Part shown: piece after piece, positions 33,689-43,046 of the stretch
How positions within the stretch are numbered: the first letter of the stretch is position 1
How the letters are laid out: each line of letters begins with the position of its first letter
Assembly (NCBI GenBank): GCA_013001885.1
Contig: JABDLD010000087.1
Span: forward strand, 1 to 64,000
Length of the DNA stretch: 64,000 bases
Direction: 5' to 3'
Source of the DNA: Lysobacterales bacterium
GTDB lineage: Bacteria > Pseudomonadota > Gammaproteobacteria > Xanthomonadales > SZUA-36
The notes under the pieces: generated by a model
Databases searched by the model: none
What the model was told of the DNA's origin: nothing
The model's input: the letters and a program-made list of their open reading frames with translations, nothing else
Program-made: the position numbers and the translations under genes

Positions 33689-34828
33689 ATGAAAATTGCG
33701 ACCTTTGAAACGGAGCATTTCTTCGCCCGCTACGAATTCAACACACCTTACCAGTTGTGCAATTCAGACTGCGAGTCAGTTTCCATCAAGGAACTGCTCG
33801 ATCTGGCCGGCGGTTCGACAGACCAGCTGGGCGAGGAGCGCCTGGTTTACACCGAACCCCGGGGAAGCGCTGGCCTGCGCAACGCCATTGCAGCGATGCA
33901 CTCTACCGTCAGTGCCGATGATGTGGTCGTCCTTGGCACTCCGGTGGAAGGCATCTTCCTGGCGGCCAATGCGCTGCTGGAGCCCGGCGACGAAGTGATC
34001 GTAATGACACCGGCATACGACGCCCTGACAAAAATGTTCGAGCACGTGGCGGGCGAAAACCGGGTCAAGCGCTGGGAAATAACGGCCGCACCGGGATCCT
34101 GGCAACTGGATCTCGAAGCGCTACGTACACTTATGACGACGGACACCCGACTGGTGGTGGTAAATTTCCCGCATAACCCTACCGGCTACCTGCCTTCGCC
34201 AGACTTCATGACGGCCCTTTGTGCTTTGATTGAGGAGAACGAAGCATGGCTGTTCTGCGACGAAATGTATTTTGGCCTGGTGCAGCCGGCAACAAACCCC
34301 GTTCCCTCAGCTGCAGACATCAGCAGCCGGGCCATTGTCCTTTCCGGGTTGTCGAAAACCTACGGCCTGCCCGGACTGCGTTGCGGCTGGCTGGTGGTGA
34401 AAGACCCGACCGTGCAGCAGAACATTATGAACTGGAAGTATTACACCAGTATCTGCCCTCCGGTGCCCACCGAATACCTTGCCGTCGCCGCTCTCAGGGT
34501 GTGGGAGATTCTGCGGGACCGGAATATCGCCCGCATTGGAAACAATCTGGACCTGGCCGAAGCATTCTTCGACCGCTGGCCGGAATGGTTCAACTGGCGC
34601 CGACCGGTGGCCGGTTCTACGGCGCTGGTTGGCTACAACGTGCCCTCCGTTGAGGCTGTCTCAGCAAAACTTGCGACGGAAGAAGGGATCCTGATTCAGT
34701 CCGCCCGCATGTTCGGTAGTAATGACCGGCACATGAGGATGGGCTTCGGCAGGGACAGCTTTCCGGAAGCGCTGGAAAAATTTGAACATTGGCTTGAGCG
34801 ACAGGCTGGTTCCGGTGGTTGCGGTTAA
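33689..34828 (+). CDS. PLP-dependent class I/II aminotransferase
   Basis: A 379-residue fold-type I PLP enzyme. Conserved parts are VVNFPHNPTGYL (substrate-side Asn), LFCDEMYFGLV (Asp contacting the pyridine nitrogen), LSGLSKTYGLPGLRCGW (Schiff-base Lys) and the C-terminal HMRMGFGR (carboxylate-binding Arg). The family includes amino-acid aminotransferases and capreomycidine-synthase-like enzymes that act on arginine derivatives; which applies here is unclear. It is divergent from the D-arginine-dehydrogenase-like gene, so both may act on related amino or oxo acids. Its stop overlaps by 4 bases the stop of the converging S10 peptidase gene. Confidence 0.88.
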   Translation: MKIATFETEHFFARYEFNTPYQLCNSDCESVSIKELLDLAGGSTDQLGEERLVYTEPRGSAGLRNAIAAMHSTVSADDVVVLGTPVEGIFLAANALLEPGDEVIVMTPAYDALTKMFEHVAGENRVKRWEITAAPGSWQLDLEALRTLMTTDTRLVVVNFPHNPTGYLPSPDFMTALCALIEENEAWLFCDEMYFGLVQPATNPVPSAADISSRAIVLSGLSKTYGLPGLRCGWLVVKDPTVQQNIMNWKYYTSICPPVPTEYLAVAALRVWEILRDRNIARIGNNLDLAEAFFDRWPEWFNWRRPVAGSTALVGYNVPSVEAVSAKLATEEGILIQSARMFGSNDRHMRMGFGRDSFPEALEKFEHWLERQAGSGGCG

Positions 34829-36363
34829 TCCACGAACCCGGCCAGGTCCTGCCTGAACTGTTTCAGCGAAGGCGGATGCACGTACATCATGTGCCCGGCC
34901 TCGTAATATTTGATGCTGACATTGGCGCGCAACGCCTCCGGCAAAGGCATCTGGTCGATGAAGTATTCCGTTGCCCGAAAGGGCGTTGCGAGATCGAAAT
35001 AACCCTGCTGCACCAGCACCTTCATATCCGGATTGCGGATCATCGCGTGCGCCAGGTCGATGCCCGTGTCGGCGGCGGGTGAAGGATATTCCTGGCCCGG
35101 CTGCACATGCGAGCGGTCCCAGTCCCGGTAAAGGCGGCCTGAAACGACATAGTTCCGATCCATCTCGACACCCAGGTCACGCCGGTAGTAATCGTTGAAT
35201 GTCGCCGCGAATGCGGGGCCGACCGCGCTCATGTAGGGATCGAACGGCATATCCTCGGCCAGAGTGTTGGTCGTGAAGCTGGCAAAACGCGAGTCAATTC
35301 TGCCTGCCAGTTGGCCCCGCTGGCGCAACACTTCCGCCACGAACTGTCCTTCGGTCACTCGCAGATTCGCGGCCAGCCAGTAGTCTGCCGAAGTGCCCGT
35401 ATAGACACCGAGCTTCGCAGCGACTGCCTGGCGCTCAGAGGCCGGCGCCCGGGCGCCTTTGACCAGCACAGGCAGGTATTCATCCACGGCAAAAGCATCC
35501 ACCTCTGCAAGAAACGCCAGGAAATCAGCGGGTTTGTCATTCAAAGCGTCGTGATACCAGGCAGTCGCCGCGTAACCCGACAACGTCATTGCGTATCCAA
35601 CGGCCATATTGGCCACACCGACGCCGCCACCCCCGGCCACGTCCATGTAGGGCGAAACCAACACAACGCCGTTGAGGCTCATGTTGTGCCGCGTCAACAG
35701 ATCCAGGGAGACGCCGCCTGCGCGTAAGCCGCCGTAACTTTCCCCCAGGATGTATTTCGGTGAAGCCCAGCGGCCATTGCTGGTTATGTACTGCACAATG
35801 AAATCGGAAACCGACTTAATGTCGTTATCCACACCCCAGAAATCTTTGCCCTCGGCTTCACCAACCGCCCGCGAATAACCGGTCCCCACCGGGTCGACCA
35901 TGACCAGGTCGGCCTTGTCGATAATGCTGTACGGATTCTCGGTTCTGCTGAACGGTCCCTTGCCGTTCACTTCGATGTCTTTCACCATGGTCAACTGGGG
36001 GCCAAGAACACCCATGTGCAGCCATAGCGAGGCCGAACCCGGGCCGCCGTTCCAGGCGAACATCACGGGGCGCGAGGCCGGCCTGGCGTCCTTTTTGACA
36101 TAGGAGGTATAGCCAAACTCAGCAATGGCCTTTTCCTCCTCGTCACGCATGATCATAGTTCCGGCAGTCGCTGTGTAGGCCACACGCTTTCCGTCAATCT
36201 GAATTTCATGAGAGGAAACAAAAGATTGAGCCTCCGGTTCCGGCTGAGCGTCTGCAACGGGCGTTGGCGATTCTTTCGAATCAGCCATGCTTGCCGTGTG
36301 CGGCAGCGCCATGACGACGAAAACGCATGCAATCAACCTTAATTTTCCTGTATTCATGTTCAT
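34825..36363 (-). CDS. Exported S10 family serine carboxypeptidase
   Basis: A 512-residue exported peptidase. After a signal peptide (about residues 1-27) and a proline/glutamate-rich linker come the S10 landmarks: oxyanion segment WNGGPGSAS (about 104-112), nucleophile Ser209 in ILGESYGGLR, acid in QQGYFDLATPF and histidine in YEAGHMMYVHPPS. It should remove C-terminal residues from peptides in the periplasm or outside. The gene stands alone, with a divergent 118-base gap to the DUF4956-like gene. An alternative start at the third codon (MNTGK) would not change the mature protein. Confidence 0.92.
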   Translation of the reverse strand: MNMNTGKLRLIACVFVVMALPHTASMADSKESPTPVADAQPEPEAQSFVSSHEIQIDGKRVAYTATAGTMIMRDEEEKAIAEFGYTSYVKKDARPASRPVMFAWNGGPGSASLWLHMGVLGPQLTMVKDIEVNGKGPFSRTENPYSIIDKADLVMVDPVGTGYSRAVGEAEGKDFWGVDNDIKSVSDFIVQYITSNGRWASPKYILGESYGGLRAGGVSLDLLTRHNMSLNGVVLVSPYMDVAGGGGVGVANMAVGYAMTLSGYAATAWYHDALNDKPADFLAFLAEVDAFAVDEYLPVLVKGARAPASERQAVAAKLGVYTGTSADYWLAANLRVTEGQFVAEVLRQRGQLAGRIDSRFASFTTNTLAEDMPFDPYMSAVGPAFAATFNDYYRRDLGVEMDRNYVVSGRLYRDWDRSHVQPGQEYPSPAADTGIDLAHAMIRNPDMKVLVQQGYFDLATPFRATEYFIDQMPLPEALRANVSIKYYEAGHMMYVHPPSLKQFRQDLAGFVD

Positions 36364-36481
36364 CTCCAGCCAAAGTTCAGGCGAAGTATAGTGCAGACGA
36401 AGCGAGGGAGGATGGCTGTGTGAATCGGCATGCTATTATATTGCTCCAATAACAACACCGAACAAACGGGAATCACGCGTT

Positions 36482-37228
36482 ATGAAAATTCGTTGGCTTG
36501 CGCTCAGTCTGGTATTCGTTGCATCGGCAGCGTGGTCTCAGCAAATAACCGACATCCTGATGCAGGAACCTGGTTCTCTGGGCGAGGGCTGGCATGGATT
36601 TACTGACCTGGGATTCCTGCTCAATGCATTCCTGACACTGGCACTGGCCGCCATCCTTGGCGCGATCATCGCCTACCATCCCAAGCACTTACAGACGGCG
36701 GACACCCTGGAGGAAATCGAGGCGCCCAAAGTCTTCATCACCTATGCCGTGATCGGCGCCCTGATCGGGATCATGGTGGTCAAGTACGGCATGGTCGTTG
36801 GCTTCGTGCTGTTCGGCATCGGCGGGCTGATTCGCTTCCGCACCGTGCTGCGGTCCGCCAGCCTCACCGGCCATGTTATTTTCGTCACCCTCATCGGGCT
36901 TTCCTGTGGCCTGGACCTCCCGCACGTGGCGGTCCTGGCGACCGTGTTCGGGTTCATACTGATTTTTATCCTGAATGCCCGAATCACTTACCGCATCAAC
37001 ATCAGGGCACTAACGGCCGAGAGTATCGTCGCTTCAGCGGCTGCTTACCGCTCTGTACTCGAACAACAGCGTTGCATCATCATGAGCGAGAAAAAGAATC
37101 CCGAAAAATCAAGGATCACGTTCATTTTCCGCAGCAACGGAAATGCAACGCTTCAGGCACTGGAAAAACAGTTTGACACTGACATCGACAGTTCCCTGCA
37201 GGGAGCGTTGGATTGGGAGATTGACTAG
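36482..37228 (+). CDS. DUF4956-like membrane protein
   Basis: A 248-residue protein with an N-terminal signal sequence or first helix, four to five further hydrophobic helices (about 40-175) and a soluble C-terminal domain (about 180-248) predicted outside the membrane core. The motif GGLIRFRTVLR followed by a Gly-rich helix (TLIGLSCGLDLP) recalls DUF4956 and, more distantly, MgtC/SapB proteins. The function is unknown. GGGAA lies 9 bases before the ATG. The gene converges on tesA; their stop codons share the palindrome CTAG. Confidence 0.65.
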   Translation: MKIRWLALSLVFVASAAWSQQITDILMQEPGSLGEGWHGFTDLGFLLNAFLTLALAAILGAIIAYHPKHLQTADTLEEIEAPKVFITYAVIGALIGIMVVKYGMVVGFVLFGIGGLIRFRTVLRSASLTGHVIFVTLIGLSCGLDLPHVAVLATVFGFILIFILNARITYRINIRALTAESIVASAAAYRSVLEQQRCIIMSEKKNPEKSRITFIFRSNGNATLQALEKQFDTDIDSSLQGALDWEID

Positions 37229-37902
37229 GTCCCTGACCGGTCGCTGCCGGTTGAATCGTGTTCCGGCAAAAGGGCGCTCAGGACCGGCCAGACCTGGTCC
37301 AGAATAGCCGGCTGCGCTTCCGCTGTCGGGTGAATTCCATCGGCTTGCATCAACCCGTCTTCCAGCGCAATGTCCTGCAACACGAACGGCAGCAGCGTGA
37401 TGTCGTACTGTGTAGCCAATATCATGTAATTGGCGTTGAACTTTTCGGTGTAGGTCAGGCCATAATTGGGTGGAATGCGCATCTCGGCCAGTATGACCGA
37501 GGCGCCGGCCGCCTGGCTCTGTTCGATCATGCTTGCAAGGTTCTCCCGGGTCACCTCCACCGGCAGGCCGCGCAGACCATCATTGCCGCCCAGTTCCAGG
37601 ATGACGATGTCGGGGCGGTACTTTTCGAGCAGACGCGGCAGTCGCGCCAGGCCTCCCTGCGTGGTGTCACCGGTGATGCTGGAGTTGAAAACCCGGTAAG
37701 CGTAACCATTTTCATGTAAACGCGCCTGCAGCAGACTCGGCCAGGACTGGCTTATTTCCATTCCGTAGGCGGCGCTCAGGCTGTCGCCGAGGACCACGAT
37801 GACCGGTTCTCGCTCCGAACCCGTTGCCGCCTGCAAGCCGGCGTGATTAGCCGCGGCAACGACTGTAACTGCAAAAAACAGCAAAATTGAAAAGAGACGC
37901 AT
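37225..37902 (-). CDS. tesA: Periplasmic acyl-CoA thioesterase I / lysophospholipase (SGNH hydrolase)
   Basis: A 225-residue exported SGNH hydrolase that cleaves acyl-CoA thioesters, lysophospholipids and small esters. The signal peptide (MRLFSILLFFAVTVVAAA) precedes block I GDSLSAAYGM (Ser), the Gly block SSITGDTTQGG, block III ELGGNDGLRG (Asn) and block V ADGIHPTAEAQ (Asp-His). The frame is open 94 codons further upstream, but that part lies antisense to ybbA and has no signal peptide. The ATG at 37902 has AGAGG 5 bases upstream. This start overlaps that of ybbA on the other strand by two bases, so each gene's promoter must lie inside the other gene. Confidence 0.94.
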   Translation of the reverse strand: MRLFSILLFFAVTVVAAANHAGLQAATGSEREPVIVVLGDSLSAAYGMEISQSWPSLLQARLHENGYAYRVFNSSITGDTTQGGLARLPRLLEKYRPDIVILELGGNDGLRGLPVEVTRENLASMIEQSQAAGASVILAEMRIPPNYGLTYTEKFNANYMILATQYDITLLPFVLQDIALEDGLMQADGIHPTAEAQPAILDQVWPVLSALLPEHDSTGSDRSGT

Positions 37903-38647
37903 GGATACCTCTGAAACTGAAAATTCGGGATCTGCACTGAAAGCCCGGCAACTGAGCAAGCAGGTTAGCAGCCCCGAGGGGGTCCTGACCATACTGGACA
38001 ATGTCAGCCTCGAAGTCCGACAAGGCGAATCCATCGCCATTGTCGGGGCTTCGGGTGCAGGCAAGTCTACCCTGCTCGGACTGCTGGCAGGGCTGGATGT
38101 TCCCAGCCGAGGCAAAATCTGGCTCGGCGACGACGAAATTACCGCTCTGGATGAAGACGGCCGGGCCGCCCTGCGCGCCAACAACGTAGGTTTCGTTTTC
38201 CAGTCGTTTCACTTAATCTCGTCTCTGACGGCTCTGGAGAACGTGATGTTGCCGTTGGAACTGGCGGGCGTTGAACATGCCGCTGAGGCCGCCCGCCAGG
38301 CCCTTCGTACGGTTGGCCTGGAGCCGCGCAGACGTCATTACCCTCACCAGCTGTCTGGCGGCGAGAAGCAACGGGTTGCCATCGCGAGGGCGTTCGTCGT
38401 GGAACCGGAGGTTTTGTTTGCCGATGAACCGACCGGCAACCTCGATAAGCGAACCGGCGAGACCGTCATTGACCTGCTGTTTCGCATGAACCGGGAGACC
38501 CGAACGACCCTGGTGTTGGTGACGCACGACCTGGACCTGGCGGCACGCTGCGACCGTGTGCTTTACATGGACGCCGGCCAGATCGAACGGGAAACAAATG
38601 GCCACAATGGCGGAACGGAATCATCTCCGCAGGAAGCGGCTCAGTGA
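37901..38647 (+). CDS. ybbA: ABC transporter ATP-binding protein YbbA
   Basis: A 248-residue ATPase of the LolD/MacB-type group that pairs with the FtsX-like permease encoded next. Motifs are Walker A GASGAGKST, Q-loop FVFQSFHLIS, signature LSGGEKQRVAIARA, Walker B VLFADEPTGNLD and H-loop LVTHDLDLAAR. It is divergent from tesA, as in E. coli, where the two genes are also neighbours. The gene overlaps ybbP by 4 bases. Lipid or lipoprotein-related export has been proposed for the complex; nothing here settles its substrate. Confidence 0.94.
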   Translation: MDTSETENSGSALKARQLSKQVSSPEGVLTILDNVSLEVRQGESIAIVGASGAGKSTLLGLLAGLDVPSRGKIWLGDDEITALDEDGRAALRANNVGFVFQSFHLISSLTALENVMLPLELAGVEHAAEAARQALRTVGLEPRRRHYPHQLSGGEKQRVAIARAFVVEPEVLFADEPTGNLDKRTGETVIDLLFRMNRETRTTLVLVTHDLDLAARCDRVLYMDAGQIERETNGHNGGTESSPQEAAQ

Positions 38648-41145
38648 AAACAGATGCCAGAACAACAGTCTGGCTGGCTGTCAAGTTGCTTGCACGGGAC
38701 TGGCGCGCAGGTGAATTGACCGTCCTGGTCACGGCCCTGCTGGTCGCGGTCACGGCGCTCACCGGCGTCGCGTTTCTGACCGACCGCGTCGGGCAGGCGG
38801 TCGAAATGAGGGCGGCTGAGTCACTGGCGGCCGACCTGAGGCTTTCCTCCAACCAGCCCATCGACCCGGATTACGCCGGCCTTGCGGCACGAAGCGGCCT
38901 GGAGACCGCGCGTGTCACCAGTATGCCCAGCGTGGTTTTTTCCGGCGAAGCCAACACACTCGCGGCTGTTCGTGCAGTGACCGCCGGCTACCCGCTACGC
39001 GGATACTTGAAAACATCGAACCGGCTGCTTTCCGATGTAACCCAAACAGACGAAGTGCCCGGCCCCGGTGAGGCATGGGCGTCAACCCGCCTGATGGCGC
39101 GGCTGGGTGTAGATACCGGCGCTGCACTTGAAGTGGGGGGTGCGCAACTGACCCTGACACGCGTGCTTGATTTCCGCCCCGACGAAGGCTGGAGCTTTGT
39201 CGACCTGGCGCCCACCCTGCTGATTAACGATGCAGATCTTGAATCCACGCAGTTGATCCAGCCGGGAAGCCGCGTCAGCCACCAGCTTCTGTTCGCAGGA
39301 AGCCGGTCCGCTGTTGACCGGCTCAAACCCTTGCTGCAGGAACAACTCAAAGACAGCGAAAACCTGCGTGACATCGGCGACACGAGCCCCCAGATCCGCT
39401 CATCGATGGACCGGTCCGGAAGGTTTCTGAACCTGGCCTCGCTGGTCTCCGTGTTGCTCGCGGCCGTTGCCGTCGCTATGGCGGCCAGGCGCTATTCGCA
39501 CCGGCACCGGGACCGGATTGCCCTGATGAAATGCATGGGCGCGAGCCAACGCCTGATTTTTCGCAGCAGCCTGCTGCAATTGCTCATGCTCGCGCTGGCC
39601 GGCGGCGTTATCGGCGCGTTTTTCGGCTATCTCTCCCAATGGGGGCTGGCCTGGCTGATGCGGGACTTTATCGGCCAGGCGCTGCCTGCTCCGGGGCTGC
39701 AACCGGTCGTGCTCGGACTGGTGACTGCCCTCAGCATCATGGGGGGATTTGCCCTGCCCGACCTGGCGCAGATGGGGAAGACACCGCCCCTGCGGGTTTT
39801 GCGCCAGGACCTTGACCCGCCCCCGCTACGCTACGGAATCAGCTGGCTGGCCGGGGTGGCGGCGGTGCTGGGTCTGCTGCTTTGGATCATGCGAGACACG
39901 CGGCTGGTCCTTTCCATTTTTGCCGGCGCCAGCGCGACTTTTGTGGCTTTGGGCGCAGCGGGCTGGCTGCTGGTCAAGTCGCTGCGTGGCTTTCGGGGCG
40001 CGGCCGGCATTGCCTGGCGCTACGGCCTCGCTAACCTCTCGCGCCGGGGTAAGGAGAGCGTCGCGCAAATCGTTGCCTTTGGACTTGGCCTGATGGTTTT
40101 GCTGCTGCTGTCCACCGTGCGCACCCAGTTGATGGACACCTGGCGCCAAAGCCTTCCTGAAAACGCGCCGAACCAATTTCTGATCAATATACAGCCGCAC
40201 GAAGTTGACGCGATGGCGGCCTTTCTTGCTGAACGGCAAATCGAAGCGCCGGCGTTCGTTCCTCTGGTACGCGCACGGATGACCGCGATCAACGGTGAAG
40301 ACGTGACCCAGATGACATTTGAGGACCCACAGGGGGAGCGCTGGGCCCGTAGGGACTCCAACCTGAGCTGGACCAGCACGCTGCAGGCGGACAATCGTGT
40401 TGTCGGAGGTGAGTTCTGGCAGCCGGAGTTCATTGGCAGTGAGGTCTCGGTTGAGCAGGATTTCGGACAAGAATTGGGTTTATCGCTGGGGGACAGCGTG
40501 GCTTTTGATATTGCGGGCGAAAACGTGACGGCAACCGTCACCAGTTTCCGTACGGTGGAGTGGGATTCATTCAGTCCCAATTTTTTCATGGTGTTTTCGC
40601 CCGGCGTGCTGGAGCCCTTTCCGGCAACCTACATCACCAGCCTCTATGTCGAGGAGTCGGGGCGCGACGCAGTGCTCGACCTGATGCGGAATTTCCCCAG
40701 CGTGACGGCCATCGACCTCGACGCCGTGCTCAGCCAGGTACGCGACGTAATGGATAAAGCGGCGCTGGCGGTCCAGGCGGTGTTCATCTTCACCCTCCTC
40801 GCCGGCGTAACCGTGCTCTGGGCGGCGGTGCAGGCAACCCGGGATGAGCGCCGCTATGAAAGCGCGATGCTGCGTACTTTCGGGGCATCGAAGAAAAGGG
40901 TTCTTGGCGGGGCGGCCACCGAGTTCGTCGCCATCGGCCTGCTGGCCGGACTGTTGGCCTCGGCAGGAGCCACGCTGGCCGGATATCTGCTGGCAACGCG
41001 TCTGTTCGAGCTGGATTACACGGTCAGCGTAACCTTGTGGCTGGCGGGCCCGCTGGCGGGCATGCTGTTTGTCGGGGTCAGCGGGATGGCCGCTACCTGG
41101 CGGGTCATTACCCATGCGCCCGTCAGCGTTCTGCGCACCGCGTAG
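38644..41145 (+). CDS. ybbP: ABC transporter permease YbbP (FtsX-like)
   Basis: An 833-residue permease, close to the E. coli length. There is one N-terminal helix, a large periplasmic domain (about 50-255), a first FtsX domain (about 260-385), a further pair of helices (about 395-450), a second periplasmic region (about 505-690) and a C-terminal FtsX domain (about 700-830). The segment MKCMGASQRLIFRSSLLQLL is the typical coupling-helix region, repeated as MLRTFGASKKRVLGGAATEF. It functions with YbbA. A weak GC hairpin with a T-rich tail follows the stop. The start was set at the GTG overlapping the ybbA stop. Confidence 0.93.
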   Translation: MKTDARTTVWLAVKLLARDWRAGELTVLVTALLVAVTALTGVAFLTDRVGQAVEMRAAESLAADLRLSSNQPIDPDYAGLAARSGLETARVTSMPSVVFSGEANTLAAVRAVTAGYPLRGYLKTSNRLLSDVTQTDEVPGPGEAWASTRLMARLGVDTGAALEVGGAQLTLTRVLDFRPDEGWSFVDLAPTLLINDADLESTQLIQPGSRVSHQLLFAGSRSAVDRLKPLLQEQLKDSENLRDIGDTSPQIRSSMDRSGRFLNLASLVSVLLAAVAVAMAARRYSHRHRDRIALMKCMGASQRLIFRSSLLQLLMLALAGGVIGAFFGYLSQWGLAWLMRDFIGQALPAPGLQPVVLGLVTALSIMGGFALPDLAQMGKTPPLRVLRQDLDPPPLRYGISWLAGVAAVLGLLLWIMRDTRLVLSIFAGASATFVALGAAGWLLVKSLRGFRGAAGIAWRYGLANLSRRGKESVAQIVAFGLGLMVLLLLSTVRTQLMDTWRQSLPENAPNQFLINIQPHEVDAMAAFLAERQIEAPAFVPLVRARMTAINGEDVTQMTFEDPQGERWARRDSNLSWTSTLQADNRVVGGEFWQPEFIGSEVSVEQDFGQELGLSLGDSVAFDIAGENVTATVTSFRTVEWDSFSPNFFMVFSPGVLEPFPATYITSLYVEESGRDAVLDLMRNFPSVTAIDLDAVLSQVRDVMDKAALAVQAVFIFTLLAGVTVLWAAVQATRDERRYESAMLRTFGASKKRVLGGAATEFVAIGLLAGLLASAGATLAGYLLATRLFELDYTVSVTLWLAGPLAGMLFVGVSGMAATWRVITHAPVSVLRTA

Positions 41146-41200
41146 GCAGTGCGAAACAAATTTGAATAACGGCCCTCTTTCAGCTACATTCTCTGCCGGC

Positions 41201-41235
41201 AGGGCACCCCTTCCCGGGGTGGCCCTGATTCTTTT
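41201..41235 (+). terminator. Probable rho-independent terminator after ybbP
   Basis: AGGGC-ACCCC pairs with GGGGT-(G)-GCCCT around loop TTCCC, with one bulged base, followed by GATTCTTTT. The interrupted T tract makes it a moderate terminator. It lies 16 bases before the next start codon. Confidence 0.5.
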
Positions 41236-41250
41236 ATCAACGGATATCTC

Positions 41251-41931
41251 ATGACATTAAAACGCCCCCTGCTCCTGCTTGCGCTGCTCATATTCAGTAG
41301 CTCCGTCCATGCCCAGCGTTTCAACCAGAAAACGATCAACGACAGTGAGCGTTACCGTAACTGGGAGGCTTCGCTGCTGATGCAGTATCAAACCTCAACC
41401 AATCAGGATTTCGAACGTGGGTCTTCGATCGATATTGACAGTTCGCTGGGCTGGGGATTCGGGTTCGGCTGGAACTGGACCGAAAAGTGGCACCTGTCTT
41501 ACCGGTTTTCCCTGAACAAGCCCGATTACAGCGCAACCATCGTGCCTGAAGATCCTGAGCTGGCGCCTCAAACCCTCGATTACACGATGTCGAAATATTC
41601 CCACCAGTTCAATGTGACCTACCATTTTTTCAAGGGACCGCTGACGCCTTACATCCAGGGCGGCGTAGGCTGGACCAAGCTGGATTCCAACGTGCCGGAC
41701 CAGCCGCCGCAAACCGGATGCTGGTGGGACCCGTGGTGGGGTTACATCTGTTCGACGACCTGGTCCACCTATAAGACCAGTGAATTTACCTATAACCTCG
41801 GCCTGGGATTGCGCTGGGACATCAACCCGTTGGTGTTCATGCGTGGGTCCTGGAACCGGCAGTTCATCAACATCGATAACGGTAACCTGGATTTCGACGC
41901 GATCACGCTGGAAGCCGGTTTCATGTGGTAG
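41251..41931 (+). CDS. Outer-membrane beta-barrel protein (OmpA/OmpW-like size)
   Basis: A 226-residue exported protein: Sec signal (cleavage VHA-QRF), then about eight amphipathic beta strands rich in Trp, Tyr and Phe (WGFGFGWNWTEKWHLSYRFS, QFNVTYHFF, TYNLGLGLRWD) ending in GFMW, a typical barrel C-terminus. One loop carries two cysteines and several tryptophans (GCWWDPWWGYICS), probably disulphide-linked outside the cell. No enzymatic residues are recognised. It could be a small pore or a structural barrel. It is likely expressed from its own promoter after the ybbP terminator. Confidence 0.8.
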   Translation: MTLKRPLLLLALLIFSSSVHAQRFNQKTINDSERYRNWEASLLMQYQTSTNQDFERGSSIDIDSSLGWGFGFGWNWTEKWHLSYRFSLNKPDYSATIVPEDPELAPQTLDYTMSKYSHQFNVTYHFFKGPLTPYIQGGVGWTKLDSNVPDQPPQTGCWWDPWWGYICSTTWSTYKTSEFTYNLGLGLRWDINPLVFMRGSWNRQFINIDNGNLDFDAITLEAGFMW

Positions 41932-41949
41932 GTACGGGGGCGATTCAGG

Positions 41950-42990
41950 CTATGTACGGTCAGGGCGAATCGCTTTTTTCTCCAGCAAGGCCCGCTTTTC
42001 ATGCTCCGGCAGGAATGCCATTTCAAGGGCATTGATCTGAGACTGGCGGGTCATCTGAGGGGTCAGGCCGGCTCTCGGCGCGGCGACTTCGTACTCATGT
42101 TTTAAGTCGATTCCGCTGATCGCGGGATCGTCGGTATTCAGGTTGGCCAGCAACCCCAGTTCAAAAATACGTTTAGCCGGGTGGTTTGCGTATGCATCCA
42201 CGGTCCCCGTATGAAGATTCGATGTGATGTTCACCTCGAGACCAACGCGGTGCTCCGCCAGGTAATCCACCAGTTGTGGATCACGCAGAGAATGAATGCC
42301 ATGGCCGATGCGGGTTGCGCCCAACTCCCGGATCGAGGCCCAGACACTCTCCGGCCCGTCGACCTCACCGGCGTGTACCGTAACCTGCAAACCCGCGTTC
42401 CGAGCCCTTCGGAAATGAGGCTCGAACAAGCCGGCTGGAAATTTCAATTCGTCGCCCGCCAGGTCAATCGCCACCAGGTGGTCACGATGGGCCAGCAGGG
42501 CATCCAGTTCACGGTGGCAGGTTTCGGTATCGTAGGTTCGGCTCATGATGCCGATCATCTGCGCCCGCACGCCGGTATCGCGTTCTGCCGACTTGATACC
42601 GTCGGCTACCGCTTCGACCACAGCGGCTGGATCCAGCTCATGTGTCTCGCTCATGAACCACGGGCTGAAGCGCAGTTCGATGTAGTCGATACCCTCCCGC
42701 ATCGCATCCTCGACATTCTCATACGCCACCCTTCTGCATGCCTCCGGGCTATGCAGGATCGCGGTGAGATAACGGAAGCGTCCGATGAAATCCATCAGGT
42801 CCCCCTCGCGGTCCTCGACCACGACATACGGCCGCAAGGACTCGACATCCCACGCCGGCAGGTCGATGCCTTGCTGATCGGCCAGGTCAATCACGGTCTC
42901 GAGGCGCACGCTGCCGTCGAGATGCCGATGGAGATCGATCAGTGGAAGATGGGGGTCAATGAAGGATGGCTGGTTCATGCTGCGGTTCAT
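41950..42990 (-). CDS. add: Adenosine deaminase family protein
   Basis: A zinc amidohydrolase of 346 residues that converts adenosine to inosine in purine salvage. Motifs: metal site LIDLHRHLDGS, HAGEVDGPESV (Glu general acid/base), ATRIGHGIHSL (His) and NLNTDDPAISG (Asp pair). The segment EVNITSNLHT replaces the more common E-x-C-x-TSN-x-QT of classical adenosine deaminases, so adenine or a modified nucleoside is an alternative substrate. The start could be the fifth codon (MNQPS). It is divergent from the cysteine synthase fusion, with 56 bases between them. Confidence 0.88.
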   Translation of the reverse strand: MNRSMNQPSFIDPHLPLIDLHRHLDGSVRLETVIDLADQQGIDLPAWDVESLRPYVVVEDREGDLMDFIGRFRYLTAILHSPEACRRVAYENVEDAMREGIDYIELRFSPWFMSETHELDPAAVVEAVADGIKSAERDTGVRAQMIGIMSRTYDTETCHRELDALLAHRDHLVAIDLAGDELKFPAGLFEPHFRRARNAGLQVTVHAGEVDGPESVWASIRELGATRIGHGIHSLRDPQLVDYLAEHRVGLEVNITSNLHTGTVDAYANHPAKRIFELGLLANLNTDDPAISGIDLKHEYEVAAPRAGLTPQMTRQSQINALEMAFLPEHEKRALLEKKAIRPDRT

Positions 42991-43009
42991 CTGGAGTCAG
43001 GCACGTATT

Positions 43010-43038
43010 CTGGCATGAATTAACGTCCGGTATATACT
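43010..43038 (+). promoter_or_regulatory. Probable sigma-70 promoter for the cysteine synthase-glutaredoxin gene
   Basis: CTGGCA and TATACT are separated by 17 bases. The predicted start of transcription is at about 43045, so the mRNA would begin 1-3 bases before the ATG and be effectively leaderless. No ribosome site is visible, which agrees. Confidence 0.45.
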
Positions 43039-43046
43039 GCGTCTCG

